Positions 55,990-64,000 of a DNA stretch of 64,000 nucleotides are shown piece by piece. Under the pieces are notes generated by a model, which ran no database searches, had not been told where the DNA came from, and was given only the letters and a program-made list of their open reading frames with translations. Made by a program: the position numbers and the translations under genes. Every line of letters begins with the position of its first letter. Position 1 is the stretch's first letter. The DNA is from an uncultured Alphaproteobacteria bacterium. Lineage in GTDB: Bacteria; Pseudomonadota; Alphaproteobacteria; GCA-2731375. The stretch covers positions 248,001 to 312,000 of the forward strand of contig CATOSZ010000005.1 of NCBI GenBank assembly GCA_951812805.1, in the 5' to 3' direction.

Positions 55990-57107
55990 TGTCCAGGTTC
56001 ACTACATATGAGACGACGAGGTCTTCTTGGCTGTGATCTGTCGAAGGTACTCCTCGGGGGTTTTGCCTTTCAAGGCTCCATGAGGCCTGAAGGTGTTGTA
56101 GATGTTGGCGAACTTGTCGATCTGTGGGTTTAGTTTGTCGAGCTGGTCCTCGATGTCATGGCAGGCGTAGAACTCGTAGCGCCATGCGCCGTTGGCTCGC
56201 TCGACGCCGCCATTGAGCTGCGGCGTCCTCGGCGGCAAGACATAGACGGGGATCTTTCGGCTCTCGCAGGCGGCCTCGAACTCGGCCATGAACTCGGATC
56301 CACCGTCGACCTGGATGGCCTTCACGGGGAAGGGCAGGTCGGCCACGAGTTTGTCGAGGAAGCTCTCGGCGTTCCTGGCGGTCGCTCTGCGGAAGGCCTT
56401 GGCACAGGTGAAGCGGCTGACGGGATCGTAGGCGGTGAACTGCTTGACCGTGCGCTCGCCGGCCGGCGTGATGCTCAAGGTGTCGAGCTGGACCAGATCG
56501 CCGGGGGCCGTTGCCTTCATCCCCTTCGGCAAACGCTTGGCGTGTGGGCGCTTGGCTCTCTTGCCCTTGGCGCGTCGTCGCGCCACGGGCACCGGCACAA
56601 CGACGCCGCGCGCGACCAGATGGGCGAGCATGCGACCAACGGTGCTGTCCGACAAGGTGAAGCCCTCTCGGCGCAGCAGCGGTCCGAGCTTGGCCTTGCC
56701 CCACATCGGGAAGTCGCGGCGCAGCCGTTCAAGCCGACGCAGCACCGCACTCGACCACTCTCGGCGACGACGGCGGCGAGGCGCGCGCGAGCGCGGCTCC
56801 AACCGCTCGTCCCAGCGATAGAGCGTGCTACGCGGCACGCCCACCGCCTGGGCCGCCGCCTCGGCCGTCAAGCCGTCACGCCGGGCCCGATGCCAACGCC
56901 GGACGGCGTCGCGTCTGAACGCTACGCATTTAGTGTCGGGCTCCGCGTTCAGACGCGACGCCGTCCTCCAACCCCTGATAACATGTCGGGGCAGGCCAAA
57001 AACCTGCATGGGGATCTCCTTCAAGCTGTTGGTCTCGCAACTCACAGCTTCGGAGATCCCCGCCTCTGCCGCCAGAGGCGCGTCTCACATCTATCTGAAC
57101 CTAGTCA
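55990..57107 (-). mobile_element. IS481-type insertion sequence, copy 3
   Basis: 1118 bp, inverted relative to copies 1 and 2. Ends TGTCCAGGTTCAC at 55990 and CTGAACCTAGTCA ending 57107. Flanked by a perfect 5-bp duplication GGCGG (55985-55989 and 57108-57112). Located between the divergent membrane protein (55933, minus) and SnoaL-like (57156, plus) starts. Confidence 0.92.
56002..57009 (-). CDS. IS481-type DDE transposase, copy 3
   Basis: 335 aa, the same protein as copies 1 and 2, with intact frame, GAAGGAG ribosome site, helix-turn-helix and DDE core. It shares with copy 2 the base by which copy 1 differs. The same 22-bp inverted repeat is present within the 5' coding part (arms about 56901-56922 and 56945-56966). 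Confidence 0.93.
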   Translation of the reverse strand: MQVFGLPRHVIRGWRTASRLNAEPDTKCVAFRRDAVRRWHRARRDGLTAEAAAQAVGVPRSTLYRWDERLEPRSRAPRRRRRREWSSAVLRRLERLRRDFPMWGKAKLGPLLRREGFTLSDSTVGRMLAHLVARGVVVPVPVARRRAKGKRAKRPHAKRLPKGMKATAPGDLVQLDTLSITPAGERTVKQFTAYDPVSRFTCAKAFRRATARNAESFLDKLVADLPFPVKAIQVDGGSEFMAEFEAACESRKIPVYVLPPRTPQLNGGVERANGAWRYEFYACHDIEDQLDKLNPQIDKFANIYNTFRPHGALKGKTPEEYLRQITAKKTSSSHM

Positions 57108-57155
57108 GGCGGCGGCGGTGTTAAACTCCGCCGGGCAACGCGATGGAGGACGGCG

Positions 57156-57554
57156 ATGTTGAGCAAGCAGGAACTGATCGACCTGGTGGAGAAGCGCTAT
57201 TTCAACACCATGGACCAGGGGCGCCTGGACGAAACCCTAGAGTGTGTCGCCGAGGACTGCGTGTGGAACATCTATCCCGCCGACATCAGCCTGAAGGGTC
57301 GCGACGGGCCGATCCGCGGCGCCTTCGAAGATGCGCTCGGCAAGTACCAGACCGTCTGGCACGGCAATTTCGAATGGACCGTGGACGAGGCCGCCCAGCG
57401 CGTCGCCGCCGCCTTCGACGTCCGCCTGGTCGACCACGAGGGCCGGGCGACGGAACTCGCCAACGTCAAGATGTTCCGCGTCGAGGACGGCCGTTTCACC
57501 CGCATGGACCTCTACTTCTCGACCAACGACCCCGTGGTCACCGAGCCGGAGTGA
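57156..57554 (+). CDS. SnoaL-like / NTF2-fold protein
   Basis: 132 aa. Opening MLSKQELIDLVEKRYFNTMD, then LDETLECVAEDCVWNIYPAD, ISLKGRDGPIRGAFEDAL and LANVKMFRVEDGRFTRMDLY are the usual nuclear-transport-factor-2-like pattern with a central pocket. Such proteins bind or isomerise small hydrophobic ligands; substrate unknown. Followed after 7 bp by a luciferase-like monooxygenase, so they likely act in one pathway. GGAGGACG precedes ATG 57156. Confidence 0.82.
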   Translation: MLSKQELIDLVEKRYFNTMDQGRLDETLECVAEDCVWNIYPADISLKGRDGPIRGAFEDALGKYQTVWHGNFEWTVDEAAQRVAAAFDVRLVDHEGRATELANVKMFRVEDGRFTRMDLYFSTNDPVVTEPE

Positions 57555-57561
57555 CGAACCC

Positions 57562-58476
57562 ATGAAACTCGGCATCATGCTCGGCGCCGTGCCGGGGCCC
57601 GAAGCGCGAATCGACACGCTGCTCGATCGCGCGCGCGACGTGGAGGCGCGGGGCTTCGCCTCGCTCTGGATGGCGCATATCCGCGGCCATGACGCGGTGA
57701 TGGCGATGGCGTTGGCCGGGCGCGAAACGCAACGTATCGAGGTCGGCACCGCAGTGACGCCGGTGCAGCCACGCCACCCGGTAGCGCTGGCACAGCAAGC
57801 GCTGAGCGCGGCGGCCATCGCCGGGGGACGCTTCAGCCTCGGCATCGGCCTCTCCCACAAGGTCGTCATCGAGGACATGCTGGGCCTGAGCTGGGCGCGA
57901 CCCGCGCGCACCATGGCCGACTATCTCGACGTGCTGGCGCCCCTGCTGGCGGGCGCGGCGGCGGAGGCGGCGAACGACCATCACCGGGTCGCCATGGGCC
58001 TCGATGTCGCGGATGCCGCGACGCCGGTGCCCCTGCTGGTCGCCGCCCTCGGCCCACGCATGCTGGAAATCGCCGGCCGGCGAACCGACGGTACCATCCT
58101 CTGGATGACCGGCCCAAAGACGATCCGGGACCATGTCGTCCCCGCGCTGGCCGCGGCCGCCGGCGCGGCAGGCCACCCGACGCCCCGCGCGATCGCCGGC
58201 TTCCCCGTCGTGCTCACGAACGACGCGGCCGGAACCCGCGAGAAGGTCGGCCAGTTGCTGAAGGTCTATGGCCGCCTGCCGAGCTACCGTGCCATGCTCG
58301 ACCGCGAAGGCCTCGCCGGCCCCGCCGACCTCGCGCTGGTCGGCGACGAAGCGGAACTGCGCGCCGCCCTCACCCGCATCCGCGAGGCCGGCGCCAGCGA
58401 CCTCATCGCCGTCCTGCCGGACACGGAAGACGGTGCGGCGGCGCGGACGCTGGACTTCCTGCAAAGCTGTTTGTGA
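57562..58476 (+). CDS. LLM class flavin-dependent oxidoreductase (F420-type)
   Basis: 304 aa TIM-barrel of the luciferase-like monooxygenase family, probably using F420 or FMN. MKLGIMLGAVPGPEARIDTL, SLWMAHIRGHDAVMAMALAG, IEVGTAVTPVQPRHPVALAQ, GGRFSLGIGLSHKVVIEDM and VPLLVAALGPRMLEIAGRRT are typical, including the cofactor phosphate region. Start ATG 57562 is seven bases after the SnoaL-like stop. Convergent with the PRISE-like gene, four bases between stops. Confidence 0.87.
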   Translation: MKLGIMLGAVPGPEARIDTLLDRARDVEARGFASLWMAHIRGHDAVMAMALAGRETQRIEVGTAVTPVQPRHPVALAQQALSAAAIAGGRFSLGIGLSHKVVIEDMLGLSWARPARTMADYLDVLAPLLAGAAAEAANDHHRVAMGLDVADAATPVPLLVAALGPRMLEIAGRRTDGTILWMTGPKTIRDHVVPALAAAAGAAGHPTPRAIAGFPVVLTNDAAGTREKVGQLLKVYGRLPSYRAMLDREGLAGPADLALVGDEAELRAALTRIREAGASDLIAVLPDTEDGAAARTLDFLQSCL

Positions 58477-58479
58477 ACG

Positions 58480-59529
58480 TCAGGGAATGATCCGCGCTTC
58501 GCGCAACTCTCCGAGCAGACGGGGATACATCTCGAGGCTGTCGACCAGGCCCGGCCAGCCCGCCTGGCGGAGCTTGGTCGTCGATGAGACGATGTCGTAG
58601 TCGGTGCCGTAGAGCCAGTTGGCGAAATCGCCGTTGGCGAGCTCGGCCAGGCTGTAGTCGCGGAGACCGTGGCGGGCCTTGATCGCCTCCCAGGTGCCGG
58701 CGTGCTCGGCGAAGAAGGCCGCGAGATCGAGCGTCTCCACCGGGCCCGGCGAGGTGCCGAAGAAGCCGGCGACGTCGGGCCAGAGCCGTTCCCAGCGGAA
58801 CAGGTCACCGTTGGTGACGTTGTAGGCCTCGTTGGCGCATTGCGGCCGGGACGCGATCCAAGCCATGACCTCGGCGAGATAGCGCGCCTCCGTCGTCTGG
58901 TAGAGCGCCCCGAACGCGCCGGGCTTGCCGGGAAAGCGGAGTGGGCGGCCGAGATGCACGGCGATCGAGCCGAAGGCGGCGAGGATCGTCAGTTGGGAGA
59001 TCGGGCTTGCGACGGCGAAGCCGCAGATGCCGTGCGGCCGCACCGCCGACCAGGTCCAGGGCCGGCCCCGCTGGCGGTCTTCCAGCCAGTCCTGCTGGTC
59101 GAAGTAGAAGCAGGGAAAGTCAGGGCGCGGATCGTCCTCCCGGGCCGGCGTCGGGTAGGGACCGAGGTGGCAGCCATACCACTTGGAGCCATGCACGAGC
59201 TGAACATGGGCGAGGTCCCTGGCGACGGGCTCCAGCCCCGCCATCAGGTGGCGCAACATGGCGAGGTTGGCCACGACCTCCGCTTCCATGGTGTTCCGCG
59301 GCGCGTAGGCGCAGAAGAAGACGTGGGTGACGTCGGCGAGGTCCGCCAGCGCGTCCGCCGCGGCGCTTCCCTCGGTGAGGTCGAGCTGGATGAAGCGCGC
59401 CGTCGGAAAGTCCGGCACACGGCGGGAGAGGCCGATCACATCCCAGTCCGCCGACGCCTCCAGATGGCGAAGCGTCGCCCGGCCGACGACGCCCAGCGCG
59501 CCGGCGACCAACGCGCACCGCCGCGTCAT
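58480..59529 (-). CDS. atypical SDR, progesterone 5-beta-reductase/iridoid synthase-like (PRISE)
   Basis: 349 aa. Rossmann motif CALVAGALGVVGRATLRHL near the N-terminus, LSRRVPDF for NADP binding, and later HGSKWYGCHLGPYPTPARED and FYFDQQDWLEDRQRGRPWTW, which parallel the catalytic Lys/Tyr region of the PRISE group. Enzymes of this kind reduce activated C=C bonds in enones. ATG 59529 overlaps the upstream monooxygenase stop by four bases (ATGA), so they are translationally coupled. Confidence 0.82.
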   Translation of the reverse strand: MTRRCALVAGALGVVGRATLRHLEASADWDVIGLSRRVPDFPTARFIQLDLTEGSAAADALADLADVTHVFFCAYAPRNTMEAEVVANLAMLRHLMAGLEPVARDLAHVQLVHGSKWYGCHLGPYPTPAREDDPRPDFPCFYFDQQDWLEDRQRGRPWTWSAVRPHGICGFAVASPISQLTILAAFGSIAVHLGRPLRFPGKPGAFGALYQTTEARYLAEVMAWIASRPQCANEAYNVTNGDLFRWERLWPDVAGFFGTSPGPVETLDLAAFFAEHAGTWEAIKARHGLRDYSLAELANGDFANWLYGTDYDIVSSTTKLRQAGWPGLVDSLEMYPRLLGELREARIIP

Positions 59530-60590
59530 GCGAAGGCCGGCATGACCTCGCGCCCGAAGCGGGTCATCGAGGCGGTATTGCGCTCGTGGCTCATGTCGCC
59601 GAAACCGGTCTGGCACAGCAGGTGGCGCACGCCGACGTCGCGCAGCGCCTCGACCTGGCCGCGTACGCTGTCGGGCGAGCCGTAGATCGAGCCGGTCTCC
59701 AGCGCGAAGGGGATGGCGATCTCGTCCGCGACCGCGGGATCGGTCCAGGCGTTCAGCATCGCCGGCTCGATCACGAAGTCCGACGGGTTGTAGGCATCGC
59801 GGACGTGCATCATGTGCTCGCGGGTCGCGGCCAGGAACTCGCCCAGCTCGTCCTCCGCCTGGGCGTCGCTGTCGGCGATGTAGACGTTGCGCCAGACCGC
59901 GTTCTGGGCGCGCAGCCGCTCGCGCGTGGCCTCGTCGTGGCCGCCGGCCTCCAGGCCGGTCTCATACATCTGCCAGCGCTCGCCGATCCGCTCGACCGGC
60001 AGGCGGGCCGTCAGGATCGGTAGGCCGAGGCGGCCACACTCCTCGAAGGAGCCGGGGGAAATCACGCTTCGCCACAGGGGCGGACCCGGCTGCTGCACCG
60101 GGCGCGGCCGCAGTTCGGGCAGGCTCAGATTGTAGTATTCGCCCTCGAAGCTGAACGGCGCCTCGGTCCAGATCCGTCGCAGGATTTCCATCGCCTCTTC
60201 CATGCGGGCGCGAGAATCGCCGCTGCGCAGGCCGTGGCCGACGAACTCGTACTCGTTGTAGACCGTGCCCTTGCCGACCCCGACGTCGATCCGCCCCTTC
60301 GACAGGTTGTCGAGCAGCGAGAGCTGGACGGCGAGGCGGACGGGATGGTGAAACGGCATCTGCACGACGGCAAAGCCGATGCGGATCCGCTCCGTTCGCA
60401 TCGCCAACGCCGAGGCGAAGAGCACCGCGTCGTTATAGACACTCTCCCCGGTGAAATAATGCTCGGTCAGCCACACGTCCTGAAAGCCGAGCCGTTCGGC
60501 GAGCTCGACCTGTTGGATCTGCTGCTCGATCCGGGCCGCATCCTCCGACGGCGAGGGGGAAAGGGCGAGTGTCAACCAACCGAATTTCAT
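59526..60590 (-). CDS. LLM class flavin-dependent oxidoreductase (luciferase-like)
   Basis: 354 aa, bacterial-luciferase type. MKFGWLTLALSPSPSEDAAR, GFQDVWLTEHYFTGESVYND, ALAMRTERIRIGFAVVQMPF, HHPVRLAVQLSLLDNLSKGR, IDVGVGKGTVYNEYEFVGHG and the C-terminal IYGSPDSVRGQVEALRDVGV fit the family. First gene of a two-gene operon with the PRISE-like reductase. The 223 bp on its 5' side (60591-60813) contain no gene that I can see. Confidence 0.88.
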   Translation of the reverse strand: MKFGWLTLALSPSPSEDAARIEQQIQQVELAERLGFQDVWLTEHYFTGESVYNDAVLFASALAMRTERIRIGFAVVQMPFHHPVRLAVQLSLLDNLSKGRIDVGVGKGTVYNEYEFVGHGLRSGDSRARMEEAMEILRRIWTEAPFSFEGEYYNLSLPELRPRPVQQPGPPLWRSVISPGSFEECGRLGLPILTARLPVERIGERWQMYETGLEAGGHDEATRERLRAQNAVWRNVYIADSDAQAEDELGEFLAATREHMMHVRDAYNPSDFVIEPAMLNAWTDPAVADEIAIPFALETGSIYGSPDSVRGQVEALRDVGVRHLLCQTGFGDMSHERNTASMTRFGREVMPAFA

Positions 60591-60813
60591 CGGACCGTTT
60601 CTCCGGGTGAATGCTCAGACTTCAACCTTCTGCAAGTGTAACCCATGGTGGCAACACGCGCCTATCCCGGATCTCTCTGTGCCAGGCACCCCATAGGCCT
60701 GAACGCGCCGTCATCCACCGCGTTCCCCGTCTGGCCGCGTTCCTGGGCCAAGGCCTCTCCGTTGGTCGACATTGCCGCAATTAAAAGTTATTCAAATTCG
60801 CAAACTGAGGCCT

Positions 60814-60984
60814 TCAAATGCCGTCCTCCAGCACCCCGAAAATCACCGAAATCAAACCGGCGACGGCTTCCTCGTTCACGGTCGGGTTAAACTCGTCAGC
60901 CAAATGCTCCTCAAGATCCGAGCGGCCATCCCCGTCAGTGTCATCTGTATCGGTGGAAGTCCCGATTCTTCTCTCGACAAAATC
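60814..60984 (-). pseudogene. cadherin-like surface protein, C-terminal fragment cut off by IS66
   Basis: 57 codons that continue the large protein after the IS66 element: DFVERRIGTSTDTDDTDGDG, RSDLEEHLADEFNPTVNEEA, ending VFGVLEDGI then TGA. The Asp-rich DTDDTDGDGRSD is like a calcium-binding thrombospondin type 3 repeat. The frame joins that of 62756-64000 exactly after removing the element and one copy of ACAAAATC. Confidence 0.8.
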
Positions 60985-62755
60985 GTAACAGGGGCAAAAC
61001 CCCGGGCGGTCAAGCCATTTCGATGCAGCGTTGTCTGACGAGGATCGGCAGTGGGGGCACGGGTGGGGCGCCGGGGACCTTGAGGCGGTCGCCGAGATAA
61101 TCCCAGAAGGAGAGGCCAAGTTTCTGGCAGGTCTTGTAGAGGCCGAGGAATGTGTCTCGGGCCTGCTTGCCGTCCTCGGAGCGTGTGCCGCCGGAGAATT
61201 TTCGCCTTGTGACCATGGCGCGGATGTCGCGTTCCGCGCCGTTGGTGTTGAGCGGGACCTCCGGGCGGTCGAGGACGACGAGCAGTTCGTCGCGGTTGGC
61301 ATGCAGGCGAGCCAGGAGCCGGTCGAGGCGGAGGAATCCGGTCTTGGTCGCGAAGAGCGCATCGAAGCGGCATGCCAGGTGGGCCCGCCGTCCTGGCGCC
61401 GGCCTTTCGCGATAGGCTTTGAGATCGGCGTAGAGTTGCCAGAGCCGTGCCTGGATGTGTTCCTTCTCGCGCCGCTGGCTCCGGGAGAAGGTCATCAGCT
61501 TGTGGATCAAGCGCTCCGCATGGACCCAGCAGAGCGCGTGGCGGCCGACGTTGAACTGGCCAGCATCGTCACTCAGGACGACGCAGGCGCCCGCGGCCGT
61601 GCCCCTGAGCAGGCCGTGCGCGGCGATGGCGCCCCACAGCGCCCCCTCGGTGGCGGTCCGCGCGGCCCCGCGCCCGTCCCCGTGCCCGGTGATGGCGAGC
61701 CGCCCCAGGTGGGCCAGCCAGGCATCTTCGTTGGTGAAGCGCCGCGGGCAGCCCTCGGCCAGACGGGCGATCACCGATGCGGCCAGGTCGCGCTCGGCCA
61801 TGTAGGCGAAGGCGGCGGCATTGAGCACATAGTCCGCGTGGCCGGCCCGCAGCCGTTCCAGGAAGTTCAAGCGGCTCTTGGAAAACGTCGTGGCGAACCA
61901 AGCGAAGGCGTCGTTGCCGATCCCGCTCGTCACCCCGTTGCGGTTGGCGTGGCGGGCGCCGGTATCGTCGACGCTGATCCAGGGCGCCGTCTCCAGGCCG
62001 GCGCGCAGCACCGCCTCGCCCTCGGCGACGAAGCCGTCATGGCCCTCGTTCAACAACCGCACCACCTGGCGCTTGGAGATCTTGATGCCGAGGTCGTCCA
62101 AGAGCCGCGCCAAGCGCTCCGCGCTGGTCTGGCCGCCATGATAGAGCGCCAGCACGAAACGCCTGAGCGCCGGGCCGAAGTGGCCGCGCGTCCCCGCCGG
62201 CAGCGGCGCCACGATCGTGGCCCCCTCGGGCGTCAGCCAGCGCTCGCGGCGTAACAGGACAGTGTTCGGCCGGCAGAGCAGGTCCTGAACCAGATAGTCT
62301 TCATAGCCCTTGAAGCGCGAGCCCGCCGGCACGGCGGCCCGGACGATCCGCCTCTCGTCGATGGGAACCCGGCCCTTCTTGGCCCGCCGTCCCGCCTTCC
62401 GCCCCGTCCGGCCCCGGGATACGGCCTGCTTGTCCATGCCGCTCGGCTTGATATCCGGTGGCCCGGAAAGGCCTTTGAGACGGCGGATCTCTTCGCGCAA
62501 TGTCGCGTTCTCGGCACGCAGGGCCGCCTGCTCCTCAAGCAGCGTCAGAACCAGCGCCTTCAGGGCGGCGACATCAAGATCGTCGAGATCCGGAAGCGAT
62601 TCGGCCATGACGGGATCGAATCACAGACCTCCCGCCGCGAACATCGATATCTGGTCACTTGACGCGGAAGCCTCACAAGATGTGGCCGTTGAGACTCACC
62701 CCTATACCCAGGCCAGATCCCCCCGTCCCCAGGCCCGGCCTTTTGCCCCGGTTAC
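60985..62755 (-). mobile_element. IS66 family insertion sequence
   Basis: 1771 bp. Terminal inverted repeats GTAACAGGGGCAAAA at the left and GTAACCGGGGCAAAA at the right (one mismatch in 15). Flanked by a perfect 8-bp duplication ACAAAATC (60977-60984 and 62756-62763), the standard length for IS66. Carries tnpC only; the accessory tnpA and tnpB genes are absent, as in the ISBst12-like branch. Confidence 0.95.
61010..62608 (-). CDS. IS66 family transposase (TnpC)
   Basis: 532 aa. N-terminal Leu/Glu-rich coiled coil (LVLTLLEEQAALRAENATLR), a basic segment (RTGRKAGRRAKKGRVPIDER), then the DDE core with ISVDDTGARHANRNG, VVLSDDAGQFNVGRHALCWV and the Glu in PLNTNGAERDIRAMVTRRKF. C-terminal SEDGKQARDTFLGLYKTCQK is the classic IS66 tail. 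Frame intact and start ATG 62608; likely active given fresh target duplication. Confidence 0.95.
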   Translation of the reverse strand: MAESLPDLDDLDVAALKALVLTLLEEQAALRAENATLREEIRRLKGLSGPPDIKPSGMDKQAVSRGRTGRKAGRRAKKGRVPIDERRIVRAAVPAGSRFKGYEDYLVQDLLCRPNTVLLRRERWLTPEGATIVAPLPAGTRGHFGPALRRFVLALYHGGQTSAERLARLLDDLGIKISKRQVVRLLNEGHDGFVAEGEAVLRAGLETAPWISVDDTGARHANRNGVTSGIGNDAFAWFATTFSKSRLNFLERLRAGHADYVLNAAAFAYMAERDLAASVIARLAEGCPRRFTNEDAWLAHLGRLAITGHGDGRGAARTATEGALWGAIAAHGLLRGTAAGACVVLSDDAGQFNVGRHALCWVHAERLIHKLMTFSRSQRREKEHIQARLWQLYADLKAYRERPAPGRRAHLACRFDALFATKTGFLRLDRLLARLHANRDELLVVLDRPEVPLNTNGAERDIRAMVTRRKFSGGTRSEDGKQARDTFLGLYKTCQKLGLSFWDYLGDRLKVPGAPPVPPLPILVRQRCIEMA

Positions 62756-64000
62756 ACAAAATCCGCCAGCTCGTCACTGTCTGAATCAAAACCGCGGAAC
62801 GTCACGACCGCCACGTTACCATCAAACTCGCCATCATTCGCCTTATAACTAAAACTATCTTCGAATACGAAATTCGGACCTGGTTGATACATATAACCAC
62901 CATTGGACAACAATGTCAGCTCACCATGCTCGACGTCATCTAAGAGATTAACAACAAGGATGTCACGATTATGGTCAATATCATTCCGCAACACACCAAA
63001 TTCACGCACTGGATGATTGTGCACAAAGTATCCGGCGACAGTAAAGACATTATCGCTGGATATGGGCGCGACATTGATGGGGCGTATGGTCACTGCAGAA
63101 CTATGACTCAGCCCCCCTTCTTCCTGAATCTCATATCCGAATATCTCATCGTATGTAAAAAATTCCGGCGCCGTAAAAACAAAACTACCATCTGGTTCCC
63201 AGATCAACGTCCCCACATCGGGCGGCGAAATATTTACCACTTCGAGAGGATCCCCCTCAACATCCCTATCGTTCTCTAGCACGCCGTTCTCTGCGTCGAC
63301 TACCAAACTTTGCCCTGGCGCTACCGCGTAGCTATCCCGCTCCATAATTGGTTGATAGTTGAATGTCACCGTGGTCGTGTTACCCATGACAAAGCCATCA
63401 CTCAGCTTGTATGTGAAGGATACCGGCACCGTGGGGCTGGGTGGCGGAGTAAAAGTCAGATTGCTCCCCGCTGCGCCCAATGTACCCGTCGTAGGTGGTG
63501 ACACGACAATAACTTCAAGATTATCCCTATCAGGATCGACATCGTTACCTTGTACATGATGAGTGCGAGGTCGATCGTGCGGAATCGAAAAATGATCGGG
63601 ATTTGCGATTGGAGCTGAGTTCGGCAACGGAATTGACCGGCTCATTGTCCAGCTGCCGTGGAGCTCTAAACTCACGCCGTCGCGCGTCTCTGACTCGAAG
63701 ACGGTGCCGCTCGCTGTTTTCGTCGATTCGTCGAGCGCGCCAGACACTTGAAGAGCGTCAAACAAAATGCCTGACATGACACCTTGGGAGTCTACGGAAA
63801 CAGGCCCCATCTCTATAATATTCTCGCCGTCAATCGTCGTATCTACGACGGCAAAACCACTCCCCAACGCTGAGAGGAATAACGAAATCGTCCCTTCAAC
63901 CGTGGAGAATAATGTTCCATCGATAAAGATTTCCATTTCAAGCGGCCCTGAGTAAAGACCCGCCGACAGGCTATGCGATCCTTCTCTCGGCCACTCGGAA
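62756..64000 (-). pseudogene. cadherin-like Ig-repeat surface protein, interrupted by IS66 and running off the right edge
   Basis: The frame is open from the right edge (SEWPREGSHSLSAG...) to the IS66 junction, 415 codons. A LamG-like or beta-rich stretch (MEIFIDGTLFSTVEGTISLF) precedes three bacterial cadherin-like modules of about 90 residues, recognised by SAPIANPDHF, NDVDPDRDNLEVI, LENDRDVEGDPLEVVNISPP and FGVLRNDIDHNRDILVVN with calcium-type Asn/Asp residues. Ends FRGFDSDSDELADF at the insertion. Base composition is clearly more AT-rich than the rest of the window. The true start lies outside. Confidence 0.82.

Overview
The window reads as a GC-rich alphaproteobacterial chromosome, probably Rhodospirillales-like. 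Supporting evidence is the icd / alaS / recA neighbourhood, a RecA of 367 aa with the alphaproteobacterial N-terminal extension, a GTAC-N7-GTTC LexA-like box before recA, a short S21 protein of alphaproteobacterial type, and many acyl-CoA, hydantoinase and CO-dehydrogenase-like catabolic genes. Species cannot be named from the sequence alone.

Layout. 1-790: the end of an IS1182-type element. 809-7262: housekeeping block (secreted small protein, LOG-family nucleosidase, isocitrate dehydrogenase, alanyl-tRNA synthetase, RecA). 7263-7869: recA promoter region followed by two non-coding inverted-repeat elements. 7870-22181: accessory metabolism (Gfo/Idh oxidoreductase, GSTs, haloacetate-dehalogenase-like hydrolase, SDR, frameshifted RraA, enoyl-CoA hydratase, two acyl-CoA dehydrogenases, EamA and MFS transporters, FecR/OmpA envelope pair). 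22250-36985: two convergent operons, hyuB-hyuB-hyuA-GST-GST on the plus strand and coxG-coxS-coxM-coxL on the minus strand, with coxL cut by an IS21 element, then a phytanoyl-CoA-dioxygenase-like gene. 37089-37505: tRNA-Ser(CGA) followed by four tandem 78-bp repeats that each carry the tRNA tail. 37528-42561: a 1677-aa secreted LamG / beta-helix / Ig-like repeat protein. 42861-55933: regulators, a histidine kinase with its response regulator, CoA-transferase, HCCA-isomerase-like protein, rpsU, DHA2-type MFS, TRAP permease subunits and an unknown membrane protein. 57156-60590: SnoaL-like protein, two luciferase-like monooxygenases and a PRISE-like SDR. 60814-64000: an AT-richer cadherin-like surface protein gene cut by an IS66 element and running off the right edge.

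Mobile DNA dominates the story. Three 1118-bp IS481-type copies (two identical over the transposase gene as read, one with a single synonymous change) each have a perfect 5-bp target duplication and each lie between two divergent genes, with the transposase pointing at the nearby downstream gene. IS21 (target duplication CCAGC) and IS66 (target duplication ACAAAATC) interrupt large genes whose frames are exactly restored when the element and one duplication copy are removed in silico, so both insertions look recent.

Functionally the central region looks like a catabolic island: hydantoinase/oxoprolinase-type subunits translationally coupled to paired GST-like proteins, facing a molybdenum hydroxylase set that is currently broken. 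The most unusual structure is the tRNA-Ser tail-repeat array, which parallels the rtT repeats after E. coli tyrT.
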